A stretch of 64,000 nucleotides of DNA from JADLBR01 sp964651705 (lineage in GTDB: Bacteria > Verrucomicrobiota > Verrucomicrobiia > JADLBR01). Below are positions 43,618 through 52,927 of this stretch, piece by piece (within the stretch, counting starts at the first letter, position 1; every line of letters begins with the position of its first letter). Made by a program: the position numbers and the translations under genes. The stretch lies in NCBI GenBank assembly GCA_964651705.1, contig CAZYWZ010000008.1, positions 25,809-89,808 on the forward strand, given 5' to 3'. The notes below the pieces were generated by a model. It made no database searches. It was not told the DNA's origin and was given only the letters and a program-made list of their open reading frames with translations.

Positions 43618-44802
43618 GTGAATTTGATTTTTCTGTTTCTGATGTGGGCCGTCCCGGTGTGGGCGGCGGAGCCCGAGCGCGGCGGGCCGATCGCGGCGGC
43701 GCTGCGACAGTTCGTCGATGACGGGACCGTCGCGGGCGCGGTGGGGCTGGTGGCGGACCGCGACGGCATCCGCTGGCACGACGCGGTGGGTAAATCGGAC
43801 CTCGCCTCGGGTCGCGCCATGGGCCGAGACGACATGTTCTGGATCGCGTCGATGACCAAGCCGATGACCGGCGCGGCGATCGCGATGCTCGAAGAGGAGG
43901 GAAAGCTCTCCATCGCCGATCCGGTGGAAAAGCATCTGCCCGAATTCCGCGACATGCGGATGATCGTGTCGCAATCCAAGGAGGCGATGTCGCTCAAGCG
44001 CCCTGCCCGGCCCATCACGATCCGCGACCTGCTGACGCACAGCTCGGGCCTCAATGACCTCGAGCCGCCGCGCCACGACTGCTCCCTGGCGGAGCTGGCC
44101 ATGGGATATTCCCAGAGGCCGCTGCTCTTCGAGCCGGGCAGCCAGTGGAAGTACTGCAACACCGGCATCAACACGCTCGGCCGCATCGTCGAGATCGTCT
44201 CGGGCAAGCCGTACGCGCAATTCATGCAGGAGCGGCTCTTCGGCCCCCTGGGGATGAAAGACACCACCTTCTGGCCCTCCGGGGAACAGTTGGAGCGCCT
44301 GGCAAAGTCCTACACAAAGAAAGGCGACGGCCCTCTTGAGGAGGTCGGAATCAAGCACCTCAAGGGCGATATGTCGGACAGGACGCGCACCGCGTTCCCG
44401 ATGGGCGGGCTCTTCTCCACCGCGCGCGACCTGTCGCGATTCTACCGGATGCTGCTCGACGGTGGCGAACTGGACGGGCATCGCATCCTGAAACCCGAGA
44501 CAATTGCGCGCATGACCGCCGTCCACAGCGGCGAGCTGAAGACCGGCTTCGTCGATGGCATGGGCTTCGGCTACGCGTGCGGCATCGTCCGCGAGCCGCA
44601 GGGCGTCACCGCGATGCTCTCGCCCGGGGCCTTTGGCCACGGCGGTGCCCATGGCACCCAGAGCTGGGCCGACCCCAAGCGCGGGATCATCTATATATTG
44701 ATGATCCAGCGCGCCGGCATGCCCAACGGCGACGGCTCCGATATCCGAAAGGCCTTTCAGGACGCGGCCGCCAAGTGGGCCACCGGGGGTGTAGGGCCGT
44801 AG
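43618..44802 (+). CDS. Exported beta-lactamase-related serine hydrolase
   Basis: 394 residues. GTG 43618 gives a compact signal peptide (NLIFLFLMWAVPVWAAEP). Catalytic Ser-x-x-Lys is in WIASMTKPMTG near residue 80, Tyr-x-Asn in WKYCNTGINTLGRI near 180, and a His-Gly-Gly in GAFGHGGAHGT replaces KTG, as in class C-like esterases/peptidases of this family. It is likely an esterase or D-amino-acid peptidase in the periplasm rather than a drug-resistance enzyme. There is no good ribosome site. The stop TAG lies in CCGTAGCCGAGCGCGTG, very like the sequence at 2827. Confidence 0.82.
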   Translation: MNLIFLFLMWAVPVWAAEPERGGPIAAALRQFVDDGTVAGAVGLVADRDGIRWHDAVGKSDLASGRAMGRDDMFWIASMTKPMTGAAIAMLEEEGKLSIADPVEKHLPEFRDMRMIVSQSKEAMSLKRPARPITIRDLLTHSSGLNDLEPPRHDCSLAELAMGYSQRPLLFEPGSQWKYCNTGINTLGRIVEIVSGKPYAQFMQERLFGPLGMKDTTFWPSGEQLERLAKSYTKKGDGPLEEVGIKHLKGDMSDRTRTAFPMGGLFSTARDLSRFYRMLLDGGELDGHRILKPETIARMTAVHSGELKTGFVDGMGFGYACGIVREPQGVTAMLSPGAFGHGGAHGTQSWADPKRGIIYILMIQRAGMPNGDGSDIRKAFQDAAAKWATGGVGP

Positions 44803-44973
44803 CCGAGCGCGTGGGCGAGCGGTGCGTCGGCTCGCTCACGCTCGCCGCAACACCAAAGACTCCCCTGCTTCCGTGCACCCCTCCGGGCGGATCCTGTCTC
44901 CGCGATAGTCTCTAAACAAACCCGCGCAGCCCCAACTCGACGGGCGAGCGATTTCCCGCCAGAGTGTTCGACC

Positions 44974-46182
44974 GTGAGCCCCTCGTTGCAGACCGCGCCT
45001 GCCAAGCCGATTGGTCCGGTCGATCTTGAGATCAAGGACGCGCAGCTGATTTTCAACAGCGTCTGGAAACAGCTGGAGGAGGAGTTTGGGCGGGGCGGGT
45101 TGCGATTTCCGCGCGAGCTGATCCTGCTGGGCGGCGCGCCTGGCGCGGGCAAGGGGACCAACACCGATTTCATCCGGAAGCTGCGCGACATCACGTCGGC
45201 CCCGATCGTGATCAGCCAATTGCTGGACAGCGCGGAGGCGCGGAAGATCAAGTCGCAGGGCGGGATGGTCGGCGACCGGGAGGTGGTCGGCACGCTATTT
45301 CGCAAGCTGCTGGAGCCAGAGTGCCAGAACGGGGTGATCCTGGACGGGTTCCCGCGCACGAAGGTGCAGGTCGAGTGCCTGAAGCTGCTCTTCGATGAGA
45401 TGATCGCGCTGCGTCGCGAGTTTGCGGATTCGCCGGAGGCGGTGCACTTCAAGCTGCCGGTGTTCCACATCATGGTGCTCTTTGTCGACGAATCCGAGAG
45501 CGTGGCGCGGCAGCTGAAGCGCGGCCGACAGGTCATCGCGCATAACGAGGAAGTCCACCGCTCGGGCATCGGCGAGCTATGGGAGGAGAGGCCGACGGAT
45601 TTCAACGAGGCCCTGGCGCGAAACCGGTATCGCGTGTTCAAGGAGCAGACGTACGGAGCGCTGGTCTCGTTAAAGGAGATCTTCCACTACCATTTCATCA
45701 ACGCCCAGGCGCCTTTGGAAATCGTCCGCGAGAACATCGTGCGAGAGCTGGAGTACCAGAGCTCGCTGGAGCTGGACCCGAGGACGTTCGACCTGCTCCG
45801 CAAACTGCCCCTCGCCAGCGAGATTGTCCGGCACGCGCGGCAGGACCTCGTGCGACGGCTGGAGAGCTACGAGGTCGAGCACCCCGACCTGCTCCGCCGG
45901 GTCATCGGGTTCATCGAGGCGAAGATGGTGCCCGTCGTCGTGAGGCACGCGATCCCCGGCGAGACCACGATCCACACCGAGGATACGCTGTTTGAGGATC
46001 CCCTGGCGCTCGCCATCTTGATCGACATTTTCTCCGAGCGCGGCTTTCGGCCGAGCGTGATGATCGACCGGCGCGAGATCCCGGATCGCGTGGACCTGGG
46101 GACCGGGGAGATCCGCTGCCGGCAGAAGAAGGTCTTCCGCTTCAACATCCGGTTCAAGGGCTCGGAGATCCGGCGGGGATAG
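44974..46182 (+). CDS. Enlarged adenylate-kinase-like nucleotide kinase
   Basis: 402 residues. The first 240 or so resemble adenylate kinase: P-loop LLGGAPGAGKGTNTDFI near residues 48-64, and VILDGFPRTKVQV near 118-130, the NMP-binding signature. The usual lid and Arg pattern are hard to place: instead VDESESVARQLKRGR and EERPTDFNEALARNRYRVF follow. The final 150 residues (DLLRKLPLASEIVRHARQ through FNIRFKGSEIRRG) match no domain I know. This is almost twice the size of standard Adk. The GTG start 44974 is supported by GTG only; no strong ribosome site. Confidence 0.7.
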   Translation: MSPSLQTAPAKPIGPVDLEIKDAQLIFNSVWKQLEEEFGRGGLRFPRELILLGGAPGAGKGTNTDFIRKLRDITSAPIVISQLLDSAEARKIKSQGGMVGDREVVGTLFRKLLEPECQNGVILDGFPRTKVQVECLKLLFDEMIALRREFADSPEAVHFKLPVFHIMVLFVDESESVARQLKRGRQVIAHNEEVHRSGIGELWEERPTDFNEALARNRYRVFKEQTYGALVSLKEIFHYHFINAQAPLEIVRENIVRELEYQSSLELDPRTFDLLRKLPLASEIVRHARQDLVRRLESYEVEHPDLLRRVIGFIEAKMVPVVVRHAIPGETTIHTEDTLFEDPLALAILIDIFSERGFRPSVMIDRREIPDRVDLGTGEIRCRQKKVFRFNIRFKGSEIRRG

Positions 46183-46207
46183 GGGGCGGGCTAGGAAAAT
46201 CAAGAAT

Positions 46208-46277
46208 GTAGCCCATCTGGTAACAGATGGGCCCGGGCGCTTGGCCGAAACGTCCAAGGTCTGACGACCTTGGCTAC
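46208..46277. repeat. GTAGCC two-hairpin unit overlapping the cusA stop
   Basis: GTAGCC (46208-46213), hairpin CCCATCTG/CAGATGGG (46212-46231), hairpin CCAAGGTC/GACCTTGG (46254-46273), GGCTAC (46272-46277). On the minus strand the end GTAGCC provides the TAG stop codon of cusA (46274-46276). Sequence close to 8878-8947, with the second hairpin changed. Confidence 0.9.
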
Positions 46278-49200
46278 GTGTCGCATGGGCGCGGGAGTGC
46301 GGGATCAGGGCCAAGGCGCCTTTGGTGCTCCCGCTTCTCCAGTTCGACGAAGACCGCGCTGAGCTCGTCCCAAGATTTCTTGGGCGGCCGGGGTCCCTTG
46401 ACCCACTCGACCTGTCTCCCGCGCCAGAGGGAATAGATGGCGGGGACGATCTCGAGGGTGAGGATGGTGGATGTGATGAGTCCGCCGACCATCGGGGCGG
46501 CGATGCGCTGGATGGCCTCGGCGCCCGCGCCGTGGGCCCACATTGCCGGGAGCAGCGCCACGATCGTGGTGCCCACCGTCATCAGTTTTGGCCGGACGCG
46601 CTGGACGGCGCCGTAGGTGATGGCCTCGAACAGGTCGTGCTGCGTTCTCATCCTTCCCGCCTTCTGGTAGGCGTGGAAGGCCTCGTCCAGGTAGATGATC
46701 ATCACGGTGCCGGTCTGGGCCGCGAGGCCGGCCAGCGCGATGATGCCCACCCACACGGCGATGCTCATGTTGTAGCCGAGGAGATACAGCAACCAGATGC
46801 TGCCGGTCATCGCGAACGGGATCGACAGGAGGATGATGAAAGTCTCCGCCACGCTCTTGAAGTTCATGTATAGGAGCACGAAGATCAACGCCAGGGTCAC
46901 GGGCACGACGACATTCAGGCGCTCGCGGACGCGGAGCATGTGCTCGTATTGACCCGACCACTCGAACCGGTATCCCGCGGGCAACAGGCCGGCCCTCTCG
47001 ATCTTGCCCGCGACGGCGGCCTTGGCCTCCTCGACGTACCCGCCGATGTCGCGGCCCGCCATGTCCACGTAAACCCATCCCGTGAGGGCGCCGTCCTCGT
47101 TGCGGATCACCGGCGGGCCCGTCGTCGTGCGGAAATCAACCAATTGGCCGAGGGGCACCTGCCGGACAGGGCCGGGCGCCATCGTGCCGCCCTGGGGGGG
47201 GCCGCCCGCCATGACGGGCACCAGCACCCGCGCCAGTTTGCCGACGTCATCGCGAAGCTCCCGGCCGTAACGGACGTTGATCGAGTACCGCTCCCTTCCC
47301 TCGATCGTGCGGTCGATCGCCGTCCCGCCGATGGCCGTCTCCACGAGCATGAGCACGTCCTCGACGTTCAGCCCGTATCGGGCGATCTCGGTGCGCCTGG
47401 GGATGATGTCGAGGAAGTAGCCGCCGGTGGTGCGCTCGGCGTAGACGCTGCGGGTGCCGGGGACTTGGCGGATGACGGATTCGAGTCGCTCGCCGAGTTT
47501 GCGGATCTCCTCGAGATCCGGCCCGAATATCTTGATGCCGATCGGGGTGCGGATGCCGGTGGTGAGCATGTCGATGCGACCCTTGATGGGCATGGTCCAG
47601 GCGTTCACCTGGCCGGGGATGTTCAGGGCCTCGTCCATTTCGGTGATCAGATCGTCCCATGTCATCCGGCCCCGGTCGGGCCAGATGGGCCGCAGGACCG
47701 GCTTGAGCCATTCGGGTGCCCAGCCGGAGTACCAGCGCTCCCTCGGCAGCGTCCGCCATTCCTCTTGGGGTTTCAGCTGGATGACGGTCTCGAACATCTC
47801 GAGGGGTGCGGGGTCGGTGGCGGTCTCGGCGCGTCCGGCCTTGCCGTGGACGGTGAGCACCTCGGGGAACTGCTTGAGGATCCGGTCCTGGATCTGCATC
47901 AGGCGCGTTGCCTCGGTGATCGAGATCGTCGGCAGGGTCGTGGGCATGTAGAGGATCGTGCCCTCGTTGAGCGGGGGCATGAATTCCGAGCCGAGTCTCT
48001 TGTAGATGGGGACTGACGAGATCACCGCGACGGCCGCGATCGCGATCGAAAGCAACCGGCGCGTCATCAGCAGGTTCACCCAGGGATAGTATAGGCGGTG
48101 CAGCAGGCGGCTGATGGGGTGCTTGTGCTCGGGGACCACCTTGGCGCCGGTCATCAGCACGATCAGCGCCGGGCCGATGGTGACGGATAGGAACGCCGCC
48201 CATGCCATCGTGAATGTCTTGGTGAAGGCCAGCGGCTTGAACATCCGCCCCTCCTGCGACTCCAGGGTGAAGACGGGCATGAAGCTGACCGTGATGACCA
48301 GCAGCGCGAAGAACAGCGGTTTTCCGAGCTGCTTGCACGCGGCGATGATGATCTCTTGCCTCTCCTTGCGGCCGAGGTCCGGCGGGGCGTGCTCCAGTTT
48401 CTTGTGCACGTTTTCCACCAGCGCCAGCGCCTCGTCGCAGAGCACGCCGATGGATATGGCGATGCCCGCCAGCGACATGATGTTTGCCGTGAGCCCCATG
48501 AAATACATCGGGATGAAGGCCAGCGTGACCGCGATGGGGAGCGTGATGATCGCCCTGGCCGCGCCGCCGGGATCCAGCAGGAAGATGATGATGATGATCG
48601 ATACGATGATGGACTCCTCGATGATCGTCCGGGTGAGCGTATGTATCGAGCGGCTGATCAGGTCGGAGCGGTCGTAGGTGGTGACGATCTCGACGCCCTC
48701 GGGCAGCGATGGCCTCACCTCCTCGATCTTGCGCTTGATGCGGTCGATCACTTGGAGGACGTTCTGCCCAAAGCGCACGACGACGATGCCGCCGACGGTC
48801 TCGCCCTCGCCGTTGAAGTCGCCGGCGCCCCGTCGCATCTCCGGCCCCAGCGCGATATTCTGCGCCACGTCGCGCAGCAGGATGGGGTTGCCTCGCGCGT
48901 CGGCGCCGACGACGACGAGCCGGAGTTCCTCGAGGGATTGGATGTAGCCCAGGCCGCGGACGAGGTAGGTGGTGCCGTAGCGCTCCAGTTCCCTGCCGCC
49001 GACGTCGTTGTTGGCGCTGCGGATGGCGGCCACCACCGTGCTGATGGGGATGTTGAAGGCGAGCAGCTTGTTGGGGTCGATCTCGACCTGATACTGTTTC
49101 TCGAAGCCGCCGAAGCCGGCGACCTCCGCCACGCCATCGACGGCCTGGATCCAGTAACGCAGGTGCCAGTCCTGGAAGGAGCGCAGATCCGCCGGATCGT

Positions 49201-49711
49201 GCTTCCCGGATCGGTCCACGAGGGCGTACTGGAATCCCCATCCGACGCCGGTGGCGTCCGGGCCGAGCGTCGGGGTCACGCCCGGCGGCAGGTTGCCCGT
49301 GAGGCCCTGCATGTACTCGAGCACGCGCGAGCGCGCCCAGTAGATGTCGGTGCCATCCTCGAAGATCACGTACACGAAGGAGTAGCCAAAGAAGGAGTAC
49401 CCGCGGACGACGCGCACCCTAGGCGCGGCGAGGAGTTTGCTGACGATGGGGTAGGTGATCTGGTCCTCGACGAGGTTGGGGCTGCGGCCCTCCCATTGGG
49501 TGAAGACGATGACCTGTGCGTCGGAGAGGTCGGGGATGGCGTCGAGCGGCGTGTTGCGCATGCAGTAGACGCCGCCGAGGGTGAGGGCGCCCACCAAGGT
49601 GAAGACCATGAACTTGTTGTGGGCGCTCCAGCCGATGATCCGCTCGATGAGCGATTCCTTGTGGGGGGCCTCTGTCGGTCCGGTGGGCATGGTCGTCGTC
49701 CGTTCTCCCAT
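46274..49711 (-). CDS. cusA: Copper/silver RND efflux pump
   Basis: A 1145-residue inner-membrane proton antiporter of the heavy-metal RND group, the pump subunit of the tripartite complex with CusB and CusC. N-terminal NTPLDAIPDLSDAQVIVFTQW is diagnostic. All three methionines that bind Cu(I)/Ag(I) in E. coli CusA have equivalents: Met589 in ILYMPTTLP, Met639 in APLEMFE and Met715 in RIDMLTTG; the first two are 50 apart as in E. coli, while a 27-residue insertion precedes the third. The start ATG 49711 is 10 bases after cusB. The stop codon lies in a repeat. Confidence 0.95.
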   Translation of the reverse strand: MGERTTTMPTGPTEAPHKESLIERIIGWSAHNKFMVFTLVGALTLGGVYCMRNTPLDAIPDLSDAQVIVFTQWEGRSPNLVEDQITYPIVSKLLAAPRVRVVRGYSFFGYSFVYVIFEDGTDIYWARSRVLEYMQGLTGNLPPGVTPTLGPDATGVGWGFQYALVDRSGKHDPADLRSFQDWHLRYWIQAVDGVAEVAGFGGFEKQYQVEIDPNKLLAFNIPISTVVAAIRSANNDVGGRELERYGTTYLVRGLGYIQSLEELRLVVVGADARGNPILLRDVAQNIALGPEMRRGAGDFNGEGETVGGIVVVRFGQNVLQVIDRIKRKIEEVRPSLPEGVEIVTTYDRSDLISRSIHTLTRTIIEESIIVSIIIIIFLLDPGGAARAIITLPIAVTLAFIPMYFMGLTANIMSLAGIAISIGVLCDEALALVENVHKKLEHAPPDLGRKERQEIIIAACKQLGKPLFFALLVITVSFMPVFTLESQEGRMFKPLAFTKTFTMAWAAFLSVTIGPALIVLMTGAKVVPEHKHPISRLLHRLYYPWVNLLMTRRLLSIAIAAVAVISSVPIYKRLGSEFMPPLNEGTILYMPTTLPTISITEATRLMQIQDRILKQFPEVLTVHGKAGRAETATDPAPLEMFETVIQLKPQEEWRTLPRERWYSGWAPEWLKPVLRPIWPDRGRMTWDDLITEMDEALNIPGQVNAWTMPIKGRIDMLTTGIRTPIGIKIFGPDLEEIRKLGERLESVIRQVPGTRSVYAERTTGGYFLDIIPRRTEIARYGLNVEDVLMLVETAIGGTAIDRTIEGRERYSINVRYGRELRDDVGKLARVLVPVMAGGPPQGGTMAPGPVRQVPLGQLVDFRTTTGPPVIRNEDGALTGWVYVDMAGRDIGGYVEEAKAAVAGKIERAGLLPAGYRFEWSGQYEHMLRVRERLNVVVPVTLALIFVLLYMNFKSVAETFIILLSIPFAMTGSIWLLYLLGYNMSIAVWVGIIALAGLAAQTGTVMIIYLDEAFHAYQKAGRMRTQHDLFEAITYGAVQRVRPKLMTVGTTIVALLPAMWAHGAGAEAIQRIAAPMVGGLITSTILTLEIVPAIYSLWRGRQVEWVKGPRPPKKSWDELSAVFVELEKREHQRRLGPDPALPRPCDT

Positions 49712-49721
49712 GGCCAGAGCC

Positions 49722-51008
49722 TCAATGCGGGGCTTCCCCGCCGGGTTCCATGCCTGAGATGGCCGCCTTGAGCTGGCTCTCGGAGTCCACGAGGAACAGG
49801 GCGCGGGTGACCACCGCCTCGCCTTTCGCCAGGCCATCGACGATCTCGCAGTGATCGTCGGTGCGGGCGCCGATCTTGACCTCGCGGGGCTCGAGGTGGC
49901 CGTCCTCCCGGGCGACGAAGGCGACGTGGCGCAGGCCGGTGTCGATGGCGGCGCTGGCGGGGATGGCCAATTTTTTGCCCAGCGGGATCTGGAGTTCGAC
50001 GTTGGCCCACATGTCGGGTCGGAGGAGGTGGCCGGGATTATCCAGCTCGAGGCGCGCCTCGCCCCGGCGGGTCATCGGGTCGATGTGGGGATAGATGAAG
50101 GTGACCTTGGCCTGGAACGCGCGGTTACCGAGGTAGGGGAATTCTATCGTCGCGCCCATGCCCTCCTTGACGAGGGGCATCTCGAATTCGAACAGCGCGG
50201 CGCGCAGCCAGAGGTGGGAAAGGTCGCCGATCTCATAGAGCGTCTCGCCGGCCACGAAAGCCTTGCCCTCGAGGGCGGTCTTGGAGATCACGTGGCCGCC
50301 GAACGGCGCGCGGAACACGAGCTCGTCGCTCGCGGTGCCCCTCTCCTCGATCGCCCGGATCTCCGCGTCGCCGATCTCCCAGAGCTGGAGGCGGCGGCGC
50401 GCGGCGTCGAGCAGGCGCTTGGCGTCGCGGCGCTGGTCGCTATCCGGGCCCGGCCCGAGTCTCTGATATTGCCGGAGCGCGAGGAGGTACTCGTTTTCCG
50501 TGACAAGCAACTCGGGGCTGTAAATGGTGACTAGGGGCTGCCCCTTTTGCACCGGCGCGCCGGTGAAATCGACATGGAGGGCGCTCACCCATCCGTTGAA
50601 TCGGGGCGCGATCTTCGCCAGGCGGGTCTCGTCATGCTCGACCACCGCGGTGGTCCGGATCGTCTGGGTCAACGCGCGCGTCTCCACGGGCGAGGTGCGC
50701 AGGCCGATCATCTGGCGCTTCTCCGGCGACAGGTAGATGGTCGTGCGGCCCGGGACCTTTGGGCAACAGTGGGACTCGCTGGGGGCGGCGGGTGCGCCAT
50801 CGTCTTTGATGGGCACGAGCTTCATGTTGCAGATGGGGCAATCGCCCGCCCGGTCGCTGACGTAGGTCGGGTGCATCGGGCAGTGGAATTTTGCCGAGCT
50901 CTTCGCGCCGGTCTCGCCATCGCTCCCGCAGCCCGCAAGGGCAAAGGCGACAATCAGGATGAGGGCGAATCGGACAAACGGAATTCTTGAACTAGTGCTT
51001 GGTTCCAT
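49722..51008 (-). CDS. cusB: Copper/silver efflux adaptor lipoprotein
   Basis: A 428-residue membrane-fusion protein linking CusA to CusC. Lipobox ALAGC gives an inner-membrane-anchored lipoprotein. A heavy-metal-binding domain follows at residues 41-66 (KFHCPMHPTYVSDRAGDCPICNMKLV, shown in pieces: HCPMHP and CPICNMKL), probably binding Cu(I). Then come the barrel-sandwich and helical-hairpin text and a C-terminal VDGLAKGEAVVTRALFLVDSESQL typical of CusB/CzcB. It overlaps cusC by 17 bases. Confidence 0.94.
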   Translation of the reverse strand: MEPSTSSRIPFVRFALILIVAFALAGCGSDGETGAKSSAKFHCPMHPTYVSDRAGDCPICNMKLVPIKDDGAPAAPSESHCCPKVPGRTTIYLSPEKRQMIGLRTSPVETRALTQTIRTTAVVEHDETRLAKIAPRFNGWVSALHVDFTGAPVQKGQPLVTIYSPELLVTENEYLLALRQYQRLGPGPDSDQRRDAKRLLDAARRRLQLWEIGDAEIRAIEERGTASDELVFRAPFGGHVISKTALEGKAFVAGETLYEIGDLSHLWLRAALFEFEMPLVKEGMGATIEFPYLGNRAFQAKVTFIYPHIDPMTRRGEARLELDNPGHLLRPDMWANVELQIPLGKKLAIPASAAIDTGLRHVAFVAREDGHLEPREVKIGARTDDHCEIVDGLAKGEAVVTRALFLVDSESQLKAAISGMEPGGEAPH

Positions 51009-52452
51009 GGGACACCTTCCGTGTGGTTGGGTTTTTCTTGGGGGGGGCGACGGGGGCGGTGTCCGGCGCCGATGCCGGCAAGGGTGCGCCCTCCGGGTGG
51101 ATAGCGGCGATCACGATCGCGATTTCGGCAAGGGCCAACTCGCGCTGGGTACGGGCGTCCACCTCGGAAAGCTGCAGGTCGAGCAGGGTGCGCTCGGCAT
51201 CCAGGAAGTTTATGAAATCGAGCCTGCCCGCAGAGTAGGATTCGCGGGCGATATCGACCGACATCCGTGCCTTTGGAAGGAGTTTTTCGGCGATGAGTTT
51301 CGTGTTGCGGGTGGCCTCCCGGTACATGAAGGCCCTTTCCGCGACATCGACCGCAAGCTGGATCTGCTCCGCGGTGAAACGGGCCGCCGCCGCATCCTTT
51401 CGGGCCTGCGCGCCTGCGATCTCGGCGGCGATCTTGTCGCGCCACAGCGGCACCGTGAATCCGATGGACGGCCGGAACATCACCGGGGCGGCGTTGGCAT
51501 CCGCCTCGAATCCGGCATTGAAATCGGGAACCGTCGACTGGTGAGCCAGGCGGATGCCCGTCTCGGCCATGCGGACTTCATCCTCCATCGTCTTGAGCCG
51601 AGGGTTGCGGACGAGGGCTGTCGCCAACAACTGATCGGCGGTCAACCCGAGCGGGGTTGACTCGAAGTGGGATGGCATCGGCGGGTCGGGCGCGTCTGCG
51701 CGCAGGCCCAGGGCGGCCTTGAGTTGCGCGGTCAGCGGGCCGCGCGAATCCTCCAGGTTTTCGATCTCGTTCCGCAGCCGATCCTGCTCGATTTGCGCGC
51801 GGAGGACATCCTGGAGCGTGACCTTGCCGGCCTCGCTCTGGGCGCGCGCGACGCTCTCGAGCTCGTTCATCAGCGCCAGTGTTTCCCCCGTAATGCGGAT
51901 TTTGTCTCCCAGGAAGTGGAGGCGGTAGTATGCGCGCTTGACCCGGAAGGCGGTGTCGAGCACCGCCGCCTCGAAGGCGTGATACTTGGCCTGAGATTCT
52001 GCGGTGGCGACGCCGGCGCGGAGGCCGAGGCGCCCGAGCCATGGCAATTCGGACATGAGGCCGGGCATGATCACCATGACGATGTCTTGGATGTCGAGTT
52101 CCAGGCCCAGGCGGGGATCGGGCAGCGACCGCTCGGTGGTGATCCGCTCGACGGCCGCCGCGTACTCGTGATACGCGGCCTCGATGCGCGGATCATTCAG
52201 CATCGCGTAGGTCAGCAGCGTTCCGAGAGTGGCGTTCGCGTCAAGCGCCGGGAGGGTCGGCCTGCGCCCGCCGGGGCGATATGTGGCCCCGGTGGCGGCG
52301 AGGTCTGCGCGCGCCTGACGTTCGCCCGACGTCGGAATGCCCGCGCAGCCGGACAGCGCGACGATCGCCGCCACCGCGGCGCAAGCGGCGGCGCGCTGGA
52401 TGCAATGACGGTCTCCGTCCGGGGTGACGTTTGGGAGATTTCGCGAGTCCAT
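50992..52452 (-). CDS. cusC: Outer-membrane efflux channel (TolC/CusC family)
   Basis: A 486-residue lipoprotein (signal then ALSGCAG). It has the two outer-membrane-efflux repeats: LLTYAMLNDPRIEAAYHEYAAAVERI with GLELDIQDIVMVIMP and later TALVRNPRLKTMEDEVRMAETGIRLAHQSTVPDFNAGFE (in pieces). The C-terminal part has alternating acidic/hydrophobic coiled coils and ends in a Pro/Ala/Lys tail (VAPPKKNPTTRK). It forms the trimeric exit duct for the CusCBA pump. The C-terminal 17 bases overlap the cusB start, so translation is coupled. Confidence 0.93.
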   Translation of the reverse strand: MDSRNLPNVTPDGDRHCIQRAAACAAVAAIVALSGCAGIPTSGERQARADLAATGATYRPGGRRPTLPALDANATLGTLLTYAMLNDPRIEAAYHEYAAAVERITTERSLPDPRLGLELDIQDIVMVIMPGLMSELPWLGRLGLRAGVATAESQAKYHAFEAAVLDTAFRVKRAYYRLHFLGDKIRITGETLALMNELESVARAQSEAGKVTLQDVLRAQIEQDRLRNEIENLEDSRGPLTAQLKAALGLRADAPDPPMPSHFESTPLGLTADQLLATALVRNPRLKTMEDEVRMAETGIRLAHQSTVPDFNAGFEADANAAPVMFRPSIGFTVPLWRDKIAAEIAGAQARKDAAAARFTAEQIQLAVDVAERAFMYREATRNTKLIAEKLLPKARMSVDIARESYSAGRLDFINFLDAERTLLDLQLSEVDARTQRELALAEIAIVIAAIHPEGAPLPASAPDTAPVAPPKKNPTTRKVSHGTKH

Positions 52453-52462
52453 GACGATATTC

Positions 52463-52927
52463 CTAGTGCAGGCACATGCCGCTCCCGCATTCGCAGGGGC
52501 TGAATACGCGCGCTTTCATCATCTCGAGGTAGCGGTGACCCTGAATGGGCGGCATGGCGGCCGCGACCGCGTGCGCGTGCCGTAGGTACAGGCGCTGCGA
52601 CTCGTAGCGGAGATCAGACGCCTCGCGCAGTGCCGCATCCAGTCCGGGCGAAAATCCCTCGCCCCGACCGGCCTCGGCCTCGATGCGCCGGCGGTTCACG
52701 ACGACGCGGCGGCATAGGTGCTCGCAGGCCGGCTTGTACCCGTCGTGCAGTTGGCTGACCCGCGCGAACGTCTCGTCATCGAGGGCAAACTCTGACTTGA
52801 GCCAGCCCATGCCCTCGTGGCAGGCGGGCGATTCGCCGCAACCGGGCGCCCTGGCGCGGCCACCCGCCCAGAAGGCGGCGAGACCGAGCGCGAGGCTCAG
52901 GGACAAAATTGCCATCGCGCGTGTCAT
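52463..52927 (-). CDS. Periplasmic metal-sensor-like protein (CnrX/Spy fold)
   Basis: A 154-residue exported protein with a signal-anchor-like N-terminus (MAILSLSLALGLAAFWAGG). The helical body, WLKSEFALDDETFARVSQLHDGYKPACEHLCRRV and RYESQRLYLRHAHAVAAAMPP (in pieces), resembles the CnrX/Spy/metal-resistance family, whose members sense metals with His/Met/Cys. It is Cys-rich at the end: SPCECGSGMCLH. The ATG overlaps the preceding small membrane gene by four bases (ATGA). In CnrYXH, CnrX binds metal and releases the sigma factor from the anti-sigma; the same role is inferred here for copper. Confidence 0.72.
   Translation of the reverse strand: MTRAMAILSLSLALGLAAFWAGGRARAPGCGESPACHEGMGWLKSEFALDDETFARVSQLHDGYKPACEHLCRRVVVNRRRIEAEAGRGEGFSPGLDAALREASDLRYESQRLYLRHAHAVAAAMPPIQGHRYLEMMKARVFSPCECGSGMCLH

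Noticed and set aside
46305..49241. Several long antisense or out-of-frame open frames across cusA on both strands.
   Set aside because: All lack start sites and domain text; they are shadows of the RND pump gene.
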